From contig VGXK01000054.1 in the NCBI GenBank assembly GCA_016873355.1, forward strand, positions 1-9,508: a stretch of DNA of 9,508 nt, given 5' to 3'. The DNA comes from Phycisphaerae bacterium (GTDB taxonomy: Bacteria; Planctomycetota; Phycisphaerae; Phycisphaerales; SM1A02). Below, piece by piece: positions 1 to 6,587 of this stretch (position 1 is its first letter; every line of letters begins with the position of its first letter). The notes beneath the pieces were generated by a model. It saw only the letters and a program-made list of their open reading frames with translations. It did not search any database and had not been told where the DNA came from. The position numbers and the translations under genes are program-made.

Positions 1-38
1 GAGTGGCGCATCGATCCCTCGAAGGAAGCGAGCCGCAT
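1..38 (-). CDS. Possible 5' end of a leftward gene (very short fragment)
   Basis: Reading leftward from an ATG at 38-36, the frame stays open to the window edge and gives only about 12 residues, beginning MRLASFEGS. A GGTGGG stretch lies about five bases before the ATG and could serve as a weak ribosome binding site. The start would be divergent to the dihydrouridine synthase gene, which fits the alternating gene order of the window. N-termini of this kind (MRLASF...) occur in fumarylacetoacetate-hydrolase-like proteins, but twelve residues cannot support a family call. The same bases can also be read as the end of a rightward gene stopping at 111-113 (TGA overlapping the next ATG as ATGA), so the direction of the upstream gene is undecided. 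Confidence 0.2.
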   Translation of the reverse strand, partial: MRLASFEGSMRH

Positions 39-109
39 GGGAGCCCACCGACGCGTGGCCGGCAGGAGGTTCATGCGGGGGCCGCAATGTACCGCCTACT
101 CTGTCCGCC

Positions 110-1381
110 ATGAGCGTGCCGGTCACGACGAGCGAAGAGCCCGCCCGGGAGCTGCCGCGCCCCGTGGCCGAGATCGCCGCGGGCACCTCGATCGATCCGC
201 GCATTGCGGCGCTTGTCCCCGGCTTCGACGCCCCGTTCTTCCAGGCCGGGCTGGCCGGATACTCGGACGGCGCCATGCGATTGCTCGCGCGCCGTCACGG
301 CGCTCCATTCTGCGTCACCGAAGCGCTGCTCGACCGAACGCTCATCAACGGCGGCAAGGGTCGGCGCAAGGAGGACCCCGACCTGATCGCCACCGAGTGC
401 GGCATGGGGGAGATCGAGGACAACCGCGCCGCCACGCTCGACGATCATCCGATCGCCGGGCAGATCATGGGCACCGACCCCGGCGAGATGGCGGACGGAT
501 CGCGGATCCTGCTCTCGATGGGCTACGAGGTGATCGACGTCAATCTCGCCTGCCCCGTGAAGAAGATTCGTCGCTCGAACCGGGGCGGTCACTTCCTGGC
601 GGTGCCCGACGAAGCGATTCGCGTGCTCGAGAGCGTGCGCCGCGCGACGCCTGCGAGCGTGCCGTGCACGGTCAAGCTGCGACGCTCCTACGACGACACG
701 CCCGAGATGGTCCGGGCGTTCGAGCGCATCTTCGACGCGGCGTACGACCTCGGCTATGCGTGGACCACGGTGCACTGCCGCACGGTGGTGCAGCGCTACG
801 AGGGCCCGGGCCGCTGGGAGTTCCTCTCGGCGCTGACGGCGAAGCACCCCGAGCGGCTCGTCTTCGGTTCCGGCGATGTCTGGAGCGTGGACGACATCTT
901 CGCGATGCTCGAGATCTGCCGCGTGCAGGCGGTGAGCGTGGCGCGCGGATGCATCGGCAATCCGTGGATCTTCCGGCAGGCGCGCGAGCTCATGGCGGGT
1001 CGGCCCGCACTTCCGCCGTCGATCGAGGAGCAGGGTTGCGTGCTGCGGGCCCACTTCGATCTCGCTCGCGTGATCCACGGCGAGCGATCGGCCGGTCAGC
1101 GAATGCGGAAGTTCGGCATCCGATTTGCGCGGCACCATCCGGGCGAGTCCGAAGTGAAGGCGGCGTTCATTCGCTGCGAAACTCCGGCGCAATGGTTCGA
1201 GGTGATCGATCACTGGTACGGCGTCAGCGAAGCGAAGGCGCCTTCGGTGCCCTTGGCAGTTTCAGCGACTTCGGCGAGGCGGAAGACTTCTCCTTCGTCG
1301 AGTCGCTCGCCGCAGGCTTCGACGGAGCGGACTTCGTCGACCCGGAGCCCGATCGCCGCGTCGGACCCTGCTGCGGCGTGA
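110..1381 (+). CDS. tRNA-dihydrouridine synthase family protein (DusB-like)
   Basis: Predicted cytoplasmic FMN-dependent enzyme that reduces specific uridines of tRNA to dihydrouridine using NAD(P)H. The product is 423 residues. The TIM-barrel landmarks appear in family order: a start like FFQAGLAGYSD near residue 42, QIMGTDP near 119, the catalytic segment NLACPVKK with the proton-donating Cys at 148, TVKLR with Lys189, VHCRT at 221-225, GSGD near 260, and RGCIGNPWIF from residue 279. The usual forms are N-x-GCP, VHGRT and GNGD, so several flanking residues differ although the Cys, Lys and His are kept. ATG 110 is the first standard start in this frame, and the frame is open upstream to the window edge without another ATG, GTG or TTG. 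Conserved sequence stops near residue 371; the last 52 residues are a Ser/Thr/Pro/Ala/Arg tail lying entirely over the 3' end of the opposing gene. The exact Dus subtype is uncertain; the family is not. Confidence 0.9.
   Translation: MSVPVTTSEEPARELPRPVAEIAAGTSIDPRIAALVPGFDAPFFQAGLAGYSDGAMRLLARRHGAPFCVTEALLDRTLINGGKGRRKEDPDLIATECGMGEIEDNRAATLDDHPIAGQIMGTDPGEMADGSRILLSMGYEVIDVNLACPVKKIRRSNRGGHFLAVPDEAIRVLESVRRATPASVPCTVKLRRSYDDTPEMVRAFERIFDAAYDLGYAWTTVHCRTVVQRYEGPGRWEFLSALTAKHPERLVFGSGDVWSVDDIFAMLEICRVQAVSVARGCIGNPWIFRQARELMAGRPALPPSIEEQGCVLRAHFDLARVIHGERSAGQRMRKFGIRFARHHPGESEVKAAFIRCETPAQWFEVIDHWYGVSEAKAPSVPLAVSATSARRKTSPSSSRSPQASTERTSSTRSPIAASDPAAA
1224..1381. other. 158-base convergent overlap of two coding 3' ends
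   Basis: The dihydrouridine synthase stop (TGA, 1379-1381) and the FG-GAP protein stop (TGA on the minus strand, 1226-1224) lie inside each other's reading frames. The recognisable domain of each protein ends almost exactly where the overlap begins, so both tails are non-conserved low-complexity sequence. By hand count, 14 of 52 synthase tail codons end in A or T, against 12 of the 52 codons just before; base composition therefore does not show which tail is the newer. Confidence 0.8.
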
Positions 1382-2711
1382 AGATCCACGCGGCGCCCTG
1401 CCCGGGCGCCGGCGTCGCCTCCGGGTCGCCGCCGCGCCCGACGATCAGCCTGCCGGCGCACGCGGCAAGCGCGGCGCCGCAGTGATCTCCCGCCGAGAGC
1501 GATGGAACGGCGAGCTTCTCCGCAGGTCGAAGGCTGCCGGCTCGCCTTGCAAAGAGGTACACGGCCCCCGAGTCCTCGCCATCCTCGTCGTCACCGCTGG
1601 CGCCGACGAATGCGTTGTCCCCGTCGAGTGCCGTGGAGATGCCGAGCCCATCGCCCGCGGCGAGCCACGGGGCCGTGAGCGTGCCCGCGAGCTGCATCGA
1701 GCTTCCGGTGCGCAGATAGAGGAATGCGGCGCCGGTGGCGACGCCCGAGCCGGGTGGCCGCGACAGCGGCGCTCCCACGAGCAGTCGATCGCCGTCCATC
1801 GCGAGCGAGAAGCCGAACCACGAGGGCCCGGGCCACGGCGGCGTGAGCGTCGACTCGTGCGTCCAGCCCTCGGCGACGCGGCGGAAGATGTGCACGGCTC
1901 CGGCCGTGCCGCCCTCGTTCGACTCGCCGAGAGCGCCGATCGCCACGCGATCGCCCTCCGCCGCGACGGCGGCGCCGAACCACGCCGAGGTCGATGGTTT
2001 CGGCGGCAGCAGCGTGGCCGCGTGGGTCCAGGTTCCCTCGCGCAGTTCGAAGACCTCAGCGACGCCCGCGTCGTCGATTCGAGTGGGCGGCTTGGCGCCG
2101 AGATCGGCGCGCGGTGCGCCGATGACGGCCACGCGTCCCCGCACCGCGACCGCGCCGCCGAAGTGTTCGTCCACGCCGGGGGAGGGGCGCGCGAGCGTCG
2201 CATCGAGCACCCAGCGGGTTCCGCGGCGCTCGAAGACGTGCGCGCGACCCGCATCGAAACCGAGCGAGCCGTCGCGCGGGGCGCCGACGATCAGGCGATC
2301 CGAATCCATGGCGAGCGCCGCGCCGAAATCGCAGGTGATGCAGCCGGCTGGATCCTTCAGAAGCTGCGAGAGCCTCCACGCCTTCCGCACGAAGTCGAAG
2401 CAGTGGACCACGCCCGTGTCGGAGCCCAGGTCCGTGTCGCGCCGATTGCCGACGGCGCAGCGCTTCGCCGAGATGGCCACCGCCGCTCCGAGTTGCGACG
2501 CGGGCGGACCCGGGTCCGGCGCAAGCTGCGCCTCCATCACCCACGGCGGGGCGTCATCGCCGGCGCCGATCGGCGCGACGGCGTGACCCGGGACGGCCGC
2601 GAAGCCCAGGCCGGCCCACATGAAGAACCCCGCGAGCAGCGCCAGGCCCGCCCGCTCGATCGAACATCCGCGCGGACCACGCCGCGCCCGATCCCGGAAC
2701 CACTCGTCCAT
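1224..2711 (-). CDS. Secreted FG-GAP repeat protein, predicted seven-bladed beta-propeller
   Basis: The product is 495 residues. An Arg-rich N-terminus (1-20) is followed by a hydrophobic stretch (about 21-40) and a plausible signal-peptidase site near Ala44, so export is likely. Seven FG-GAP-type repeats follow, at roughly 73-107, 128-161, 183-222, 244-278, 298-334, 355-389 and 410-445. Each has a pattern like FGAAVAMDGDRLIVGAP followed by a loop and a strand such as GAVHIF. Seven repeats match a closed integrin-alpha-like propeller. Only blade 6 has a strongly acidic loop (DDEDGED) that looks suited to calcium. A CITC pair (124-127) and other Cys residues could form disulfides. Residues 446-495 are a Ser/Lys/Pro tail that overlaps the dihydrouridine synthase gene. 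The start is fixed by a good Shine-Dalgarno sequence at 2723-2718. The ligand is unknown; adhesion or surface binding is only the family's general theme. Confidence 0.85.
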   Translation of the reverse strand: MDEWFRDRARRGPRGCSIERAGLALLAGFFMWAGLGFAAVPGHAVAPIGAGDDAPPWVMEAQLAPDPGPPASQLGAAVAISAKRCAVGNRRDTDLGSDTGVVHCFDFVRKAWRLSQLLKDPAGCITCDFGAALAMDSDRLIVGAPRDGSLGFDAGRAHVFERRGTRWVLDATLARPSPGVDEHFGGAVAVRGRVAVIGAPRADLGAKPPTRIDDAGVAEVFELREGTWTHAATLLPPKPSTSAWFGAAVAAEGDRVAIGALGESNEGGTAGAVHIFRRVAEGWTHESTLTPPWPGPSWFGFSLAMDGDRLLVGAPLSRPPGSGVATGAAFLYLRTGSSMQLAGTLTAPWLAAGDGLGISTALDGDNAFVGASGDDEDGEDSGAVYLFARRAGSLRPAEKLAVPSLSAGDHCGAALAACAGRLIVGRGGDPEATPAPGQGAAWIFTPQQGPTRRSGSGSTKSAPSKPAASDSTKEKSSASPKSLKLPRAPKAPSLR

Positions 2712-2717
2712 GAATGC

Positions 2718-2723
2718 ACCTCC
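2718..2723 (-). promoter_or_regulatory. Shine-Dalgarno sequence of the FG-GAP gene
   Basis: On the minus strand GGAGGT sits six bases before the ATG at 2711-2709. This is the best ribosome binding site in the window for a recognised gene. It fixes the start in favour of the full signal-sequence-bearing N-terminus. The dienelactone hydrolase and ribonuclease R genes have no clear equivalent. Confidence 0.7.
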
Positions 2724-2792
2724 ACCGGAAGCTCCGACCTGCGAGGCAAGTTAGCGGCGTCGCGTCGTCGTTCCCGCTCGCGCGCCGCTTCT

Positions 2793-2826
2793 TCCGAAGG
2801 AATTCGGATCGTCGTCGTACGATCCG
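2793..2826 (+). promoter_or_regulatory. Two overlapping inverted repeats before the hydrolase start (alternative hairpins or operator)
   Basis: Repeat A: TCCGAA (2793-2798), a four-base GGAA spacer, then TTCGGA (2803-2808). Repeat B: CGGATCGT (2805-2812), a six-base spacer, then ACGATCCG (2819-2826). Both are perfect. They share bases 2805-2808, so a transcript could fold only one at a time. Repeat B ends five bases before the ATG at 2832, where its stem would affect ribosome access. As DNA, either repeat could instead be a repressor site in this 120-base divergent region. The function is inferred only. Confidence 0.35.
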
Positions 2827-2831
2827 CCCCC

Positions 2832-3590
2832 ATGCACACCGAATTCATCGACTACTCCGACGGAGAGACCACGCTCGAGGGCTACCTTGCGCTCGACTCG
2901 TCGAAGTCGGGACCGCGTCCGGTCGTCGTCGTCGCCCACGCCTGGGATGGCCAGAACGATTTCGCACGAAAGAAGGCGGAGCGCCTCGCGGGCGCGGGCT
3001 ATCTCGGCTTTGCGCTCGACATGTACGGCAAGGGCGTTCGCGGCAATTCGCCGGAGGAGAACGCGAAGCTCATGGAGCCCTTCGTCAAGGACCGAGCGCT
3101 GCTGCTTCGCCGAATCGCCGCCGCCGTGCACACTGCGCGCGAATTCGATCGCGCCGATCGACATCGCATCGCCGCGATCGGCTTCTGCTTCGGCGGCATG
3201 TGCGTGCTCGACCTCGCCCGCGCCGGCATCGACGGCGTCGTGGGCGTGGTGAGCCTGCATGGATTGCTCATGCCGACGACGGCCAAGCCCGGTCCGCGCC
3301 CCATGAAGGCCCGCGTGCTCGCGTGCCACGGCTACAACGATCCGATGGCGAGGCCGGACGCCGTGCTCGCGTTCGCCAAGGAGATGACCGACGCCGGCTG
3401 CGACTGGACCATGATGATGTTCGGCCATCGCGGGCATGCGTTCACGAACCCGGTGGCGCAGTTCCCGCAGCAGGGCATGCAATTCTGCGAGCGCGCGGAG
3501 CATCGCAGCATGGCGGCGATGGATTCATTCCTCGCCGAATGCTTCGCCGACAAGCAACTCAAGCTCGGGGCGGTGCCGGTGCCTGCGTGA
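2832..3590 (+). CDS. Dienelactone hydrolase family protein (alpha/beta hydrolase)
   Basis: The product is 252 residues, a normal length for the family, and is probably cytoplasmic because no signal sequence is visible. The dienelactone-hydrolase triad is complete: nucleophile Cys119 in GFCFGG, Asp170 in HGYNDP, and His202 in HRGHAFTNP. The Cys nucleophile separates this group from Ser-type alpha/beta hydrolases. The N-terminal half has the usual strand VVVVAHAWDG and the helix-strand segment GYLGFALDMYG. Characterised members open dienelactones in aromatic degradation, but many relatives act on other small esters or lactones, and no catabolic neighbours here point to a substrate. ATG 2832 is chosen because the sequence matches the family from the first residues and no other start lies just upstream. 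No Shine-Dalgarno is visible; an inverted repeat lies immediately before the start. The gene is divergent from the FG-GAP gene and convergent with ribonuclease R, 34 bases apart. Confidence 0.9.
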   Translation: MHTEFIDYSDGETTLEGYLALDSSKSGPRPVVVVAHAWDGQNDFARKKAERLAGAGYLGFALDMYGKGVRGNSPEENAKLMEPFVKDRALLLRRIAAAVHTAREFDRADRHRIAAIGFCFGGMCVLDLARAGIDGVVGVVSLHGLLMPTTAKPGPRPMKARVLACHGYNDPMARPDAVLAFAKEMTDAGCDWTMMMFGHRGHAFTNPVAQFPQQGMQFCERAEHRSMAAMDSFLAECFADKQLKLGAVPVPA

Positions 3591-3608
3591 GCGGGCAGGC
3601 GCTCCCGC
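3591..3608. other. Small hairpin between convergent hydrolase and ribonuclease R genes
   Basis: GCGGG (3591-3595) and CCCGC (3604-3608) form a perfect five-pair stem with an eight-base loop directly after the hydrolase stop. It lies within the only 34 bases between the two convergent stops, so it could act for both strands. No T-run follows on either strand, so a standard intrinsic terminator is not supported; in DNA this GC-rich it may be chance. Confidence 0.25.
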
Positions 3609-3624
3609 GCTCGCCTGAACGCAA

Positions 3625-6387
3625 TCAGCGGCCGCGCCGCCCGCGCCGACCCTGCTTGAAGCCGCGACGGTGACCCTTGTGCTCCACGCGCTGATCGCGC
3701 GAGAGCAGGTCGCGGCGCGGATCGCGCTCGGCGCCGGTGCCGATGCCGCGGCCGGACCGGTTCGCGCGGCCGTCGCTGCGCTTCGAACGACCGCCGCTGC
3801 GCTCGTTCGCGCCATCGCTCTCCGACTCGGCGCCGCGCCTGCCGCGACGCCGGCGCTCCGCGCTCGAACCGTCGCCGCCGCGATCGCGCGAGTCGCCGCC
3901 CGTGCTTCCCGCGCCGCGCGGCTTGAGCGGCTCGGCAAGAACGAGCTCGAGCGATCGGCTCGGAAGGTCGATCGACAGGATCGCCACGCGCACCGCATCG
4001 CCGAGACCGATGCTGGCGCCGCTGCGAATGCTCACGAGCCGGCCGTCGCGCTCGTTCACCACCCAGCGATCGGGCTTGCGGTTGCGATCGTCGCGCTCGG
4101 TTCGGGCATCGGCGGCGCGCCACCGTTCCCGCGAGCCCTTGCGAGCGGCCGCGCCGTCACCAGCGCGCGCGCCGGAAGCCCCGGCAGCGCCGGCAGCGCC
4201 GCTCCCGTCGTTGCCGCGCTTCGCGCCGCCTCGCATCGTCGCTTCGAGCCGCACCACGCCGTCGACGAGGAACTTGTCGAGACTCGCGAAGACGCCGCTC
4301 GAGCCGAGCACGCCCGTGACCACCGCGTCGAACTCGTCGCCAAGGTGCTTCTCCTTCAGGAGCTGGAGCACCAGGAAGTTGCGCAGATCCCGCTCCGCGT
4401 CCTCGGCGCGGATCTCCGTGTCCGTGCACTGCTGTCCCAGCGACACGAGCGCCAGTTCGTCGTCCACGCGAGGATCGTCGTGAAGCGACTGCGAAAGCGA
4501 GCGTCGACGCTTGCCGCCCGGCACCTGCGCGCCGTTCTCCGTGAGCTCCAGGTACGCCTCGAGCGCGCGATGCACCGTGAGGTCGGGGTATCGCCGAATC
4601 GGACTCGTGAAGTGCGCGTAGTGATCGCTCGCAAGCGCGTAGTGGCCGATGATCGCCGGCGAATAGGTCGCCTTCGAGAGCGTGCGCAGCACCGCGAAGT
4701 GGATCGCCCGCGCGTCGTCGCGCTCCTTCGTGCCCTCGAGCAGCGCCTGGAGATCGTGGCGGCTCGGCTCCTCCGGAACCTTCATTCCCGCCGTGCGCGC
4801 GAATTGCCGCAACTCCTCCAGGTCGCCGAATCCCGGCTCCGGGTGGATGCGCCGCAGCAAGGGCACCTGCAGATCGGCGAAGATCCGCGTGACCGCTTCG
4901 TTCGCCTCCACCATGAACATCTCGATGAGCCGATGCGTGAATGCGTCGTCCTCGGGACGCGCGTCGACCACATGGCCGTGGTCGTCGAAGACGAGTTCCA
5001 CCTCCGGCAGCGCGAGCGTGATCATGCCCTGGCTTCGCCGGCGCTTCTCGATGATGCGGGCGAGCCGATCGCAGAGCCGAAGCGCGCGAACGACCTCGTC
5101 GGTGGGCTCGGTTTCGGAGCGCGCGTGCTGCTTCGCCTCGGCGGTGCGACCGTCGATCAACGCCTGCGCCTCCAGATAGGTAAGCCGCTTGGCGGATCGA
5201 ATGACCGAATCGGCGACCCGCACATGTCCGGGGCGGCCCTTGCCGTCGAGCGTGATGATGGCGCTCTTGGTGAATCGCGGCACGCCCTCCTGAAGACTGC
5301 ACACGCCGTTCGAGAGCACCTCCGGCAGCATCGGGATCACATGCCGCGGCAGGTAGACGCTGTTGCCGCGCTCGCGGGCTTCCAGATCGAGCGCGCCATC
5401 GAGCGGCACGAACGACGAGACATCCGCGATGTGCACGCCGAGCGTCCATTCGTCTCGGGACTCATCGTGTCGAATGGTGATCGCGTCGTCGAAGTCCCGC
5501 GCGTCGGGCGGATCGATCGTGAAGCAGAGCTCGCCCGTGAGATCGAGGCGATCGGGCCACGGTCCCTCCGCGTGCTTCTCGAACGATCGCGACGCGGCGC
5601 GAGCCTCTTCCACGACCTGCTCCGGGAACGCCCCCGGAAGCTCGAACGCCGCGATCACCGCCTGCGTCTCCACGTCCGGGCGCCCGGATTCGCCCAGCAC
5701 TTCCGTGATCACGCCCTCGGCGAGGCGCATCTCGGTGGGAAACGAGATCACTTCGACCACGACCTTGTCGCCGTCCTTGGCGCCCTTGGCATGCGGATCG
5801 CGCACGATGATGGGCTCGCGCAGGCGACGGCCGTCCGGCTGCACGATCCACTGACGACCGTCGCGCGAAAGCGTGCCCGCGAAGTTGCGGCTCGCGCGCT
5901 CGATCACTTCGATGACATGGCCGACCGCGCGAGTGCCGCCGCGCATGCCCGCGCCGCCGCCACCGCCGCCGCCACCGCGAGCGCCGGTGCGCACGCCCGA
6001 GCCGCGCCGCGCCGACCCGCCCCAGTTCTCGCTTCGGCGAACCACGCGGCACTTCACGCGATCGCCGCTGATCGCGTCGCCCGTATGCCCCTGAGGGATG
6101 AAGAGGTCGCCCTCGCGCGTGGGCGTGTCGGGAATCACGAATGCGAAGCCGCGCGGATTGATCTTGATCTTCCCCTCGATCACATCGCCGAAGCGAGGCA
6201 GCCGCACGCGATCGTCGTCGCCGATTTCGATCGATCCCTCGCTGGCAAGGGCGTCGATCGCCTCGTGGAACGAGGCATGCTCCTCGGCGGGAACGCGCAG
6301 CAGCCGCGCCACGTCCTCGACCTCCGCGGGTCGGTAGTCGTCGTGCGACAGATGCTCGAGGATTCGCGCGCGGAACCGCAGCGTCAT
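3625..6387 (-). CDS. rnr: Ribonuclease R (RNB-family 3'-5' exoribonuclease) with low-complexity inserts
   Basis: Processive hydrolytic 3'-5' exoribonuclease that degrades structured RNA. The product is 920 residues, against about 810 for the E. coli enzyme. In order: a winged-helix-like N-terminus (1-65), a cold-shock/OB region (66-235), the RNB catalytic domain (about 280-610), and an S1 domain (about 682-819). The metal-binding Asp cluster DPPDARDFDD is intact (Asp292, 298, 300, 301), as are the RNA-clamping Tyr345 in GNSVYLP and the catalytic Arg pair 598-599 in HFTSPIRRYPDL. The extra length is an Arg/Gly insert at 120-152, a Gly/Ala/Arg insert splitting S1 at about 719-772, and a basic tail at 822-920. 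ATG 6387 is preferred because the family-like sequence begins there; an in-frame GTG at 6420 would add 11 residues, and neither has a clear Shine-Dalgarno. The gene is divergent from the kinase gene. Confidence 0.93.
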   Translation of the reverse strand: MTLRFRARILEHLSHDDYRPAEVEDVARLLRVPAEEHASFHEAIDALASEGSIEIGDDDRVRLPRFGDVIEGKIKINPRGFAFVIPDTPTREGDLFIPQGHTGDAISGDRVKCRVVRRSENWGGSARRGSGVRTGARGGGGGGGGAGMRGGTRAVGHVIEVIERASRNFAGTLSRDGRQWIVQPDGRRLREPIIVRDPHAKGAKDGDKVVVEVISFPTEMRLAEGVITEVLGESGRPDVETQAVIAAFELPGAFPEQVVEEARAASRSFEKHAEGPWPDRLDLTGELCFTIDPPDARDFDDAITIRHDESRDEWTLGVHIADVSSFVPLDGALDLEARERGNSVYLPRHVIPMLPEVLSNGVCSLQEGVPRFTKSAIITLDGKGRPGHVRVADSVIRSAKRLTYLEAQALIDGRTAEAKQHARSETEPTDEVVRALRLCDRLARIIEKRRRSQGMITLALPEVELVFDDHGHVVDARPEDDAFTHRLIEMFMVEANEAVTRIFADLQVPLLRRIHPEPGFGDLEELRQFARTAGMKVPEEPSRHDLQALLEGTKERDDARAIHFAVLRTLSKATYSPAIIGHYALASDHYAHFTSPIRRYPDLTVHRALEAYLELTENGAQVPGGKRRRSLSQSLHDDPRVDDELALVSLGQQCTDTEIRAEDAERDLRNFLVLQLLKEKHLGDEFDAVVTGVLGSSGVFASLDKFLVDGVVRLEATMRGGAKRGNDGSGAAGAAGASGARAGDGAAARKGSRERWRAADARTERDDRNRKPDRWVVNERDGRLVSIRSGASIGLGDAVRVAILSIDLPSRSLELVLAEPLKPRGAGSTGGDSRDRGGDGSSAERRRRGRRGAESESDGANERSGGRSKRSDGRANRSGRGIGTGAERDPRRDLLSRDQRVEHKGHRRGFKQGRRGRRGR
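4072..4233 (-). other. Insert splitting the S1 domain of ribonuclease R
   Basis: Residues 719-772 of the ribonuclease lie between an S1 strand ending VDGVVRLEATM and the segment DRWVVNERDGRLVSI that resumes the domain. The insert is rich in Gly, Ala, Arg, Asp and Lys and looks disordered. It includes a nine-base tandem duplication, CCGGCAGCG twice from 4181, encoding an Ala-Ala-Gly repeat. The boundaries are judged by eye against the usual S1 pattern. Confidence 0.65.
4181..4201. repeat. Nine-base tandem repeat inside the ribonuclease R gene
   Basis: CCGGCAGCG occurs twice in tandem (4181-4189, 4190-4198) followed by a partial third copy (CCG). The period of three codons keeps the frame and lengthens the low-complexity insert of the S1 domain, consistent with slippage as its origin. 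Confidence 0.6.
5953..5976 (-). repeat. Two 12-base repeats encoding eight glycines in ribonuclease R
   Basis: On the coding strand GGTGGCGGCGGC is repeated exactly twice, giving Gly138-Gly145. It sits in the Arg/Gly insert (residues 120-152, bases 5932-6030) of the cold-shock/OB region. The exact 12-base period suggests growth by replication slippage. Confidence 0.7.
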
Positions 6388-6504
6388 GGTCGGAGGGTAC
6401 GGGAAGTGCGGCTCGATCACGCAATTCGCGGAATTCGCGCATTCTCGTCACTCGAGTGCGGCTGATGCATCGGGTCGGCGCCGCGGCGGCGACCGAACGG
6501 CACA

Positions 6505-6541
6505 GGCGCCGGCACGGGCGTCGACACCGGCGCCGGCACGG
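6505..6541. repeat. 13-base direct repeat with a 24-base period
   Basis: GGCGCCGGCACGG occurs perfectly at 6505-6517 and 6529-6541. The 24-base spacing is slightly over two helical turns, so the copies would lie on roughly the same DNA face. It could be a paired regulator site in the divergent region or simple GC-rich duplication. Confidence 0.5.
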
Positions 6542-6558
6542 ACTCGGCGTCTCGTCTC

Positions 6559-6587
6559 TTGCATCCTTGCGTACGACCTCCGAGAAT
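6559..6587 (+). promoter_or_regulatory. Weak sigma-70-like promoter candidate for the kinase gene
   Basis: TTGCAT (6559-6564) and GAGAAT (6582-6587) are separated by 17 bases and lie about 54 bases before the kinase ATG. They match the consensus hexamers at three and four of six positions. This is a weak match in a genus whose promoter consensus is not known to me, so it is only a candidate. Confidence 0.2.

Noticed and set aside
37..1485. Plus-strand frame of 482 codons overlapping the synthase, with AGGAGG three bases before an in-frame ATG at 73
   Set aside because: Despite the Shine-Dalgarno-like sequence, the protein is Arg-rich with no domain, and the synthase is unambiguous in the adjacent frame.
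1482..2831. Upstream extension of the dienelactone hydrolase frame
   Set aside because: It runs antisense through the FG-GAP gene, and hydrolase similarity begins at the ATG at 2832.
3591..3608. Intrinsic terminator after the hydrolase gene
   Set aside because: The stem is only five pairs with no T-run on either strand, so it was kept only as a low-confidence hairpin.
3670..6465. Plus-strand open frame of 931 codons opposite ribonuclease R
   Set aside because: The ribonuclease has all its catalytic motifs on the minus strand; the plus-strand translation is a biased Arg/Ala/Val shadow.
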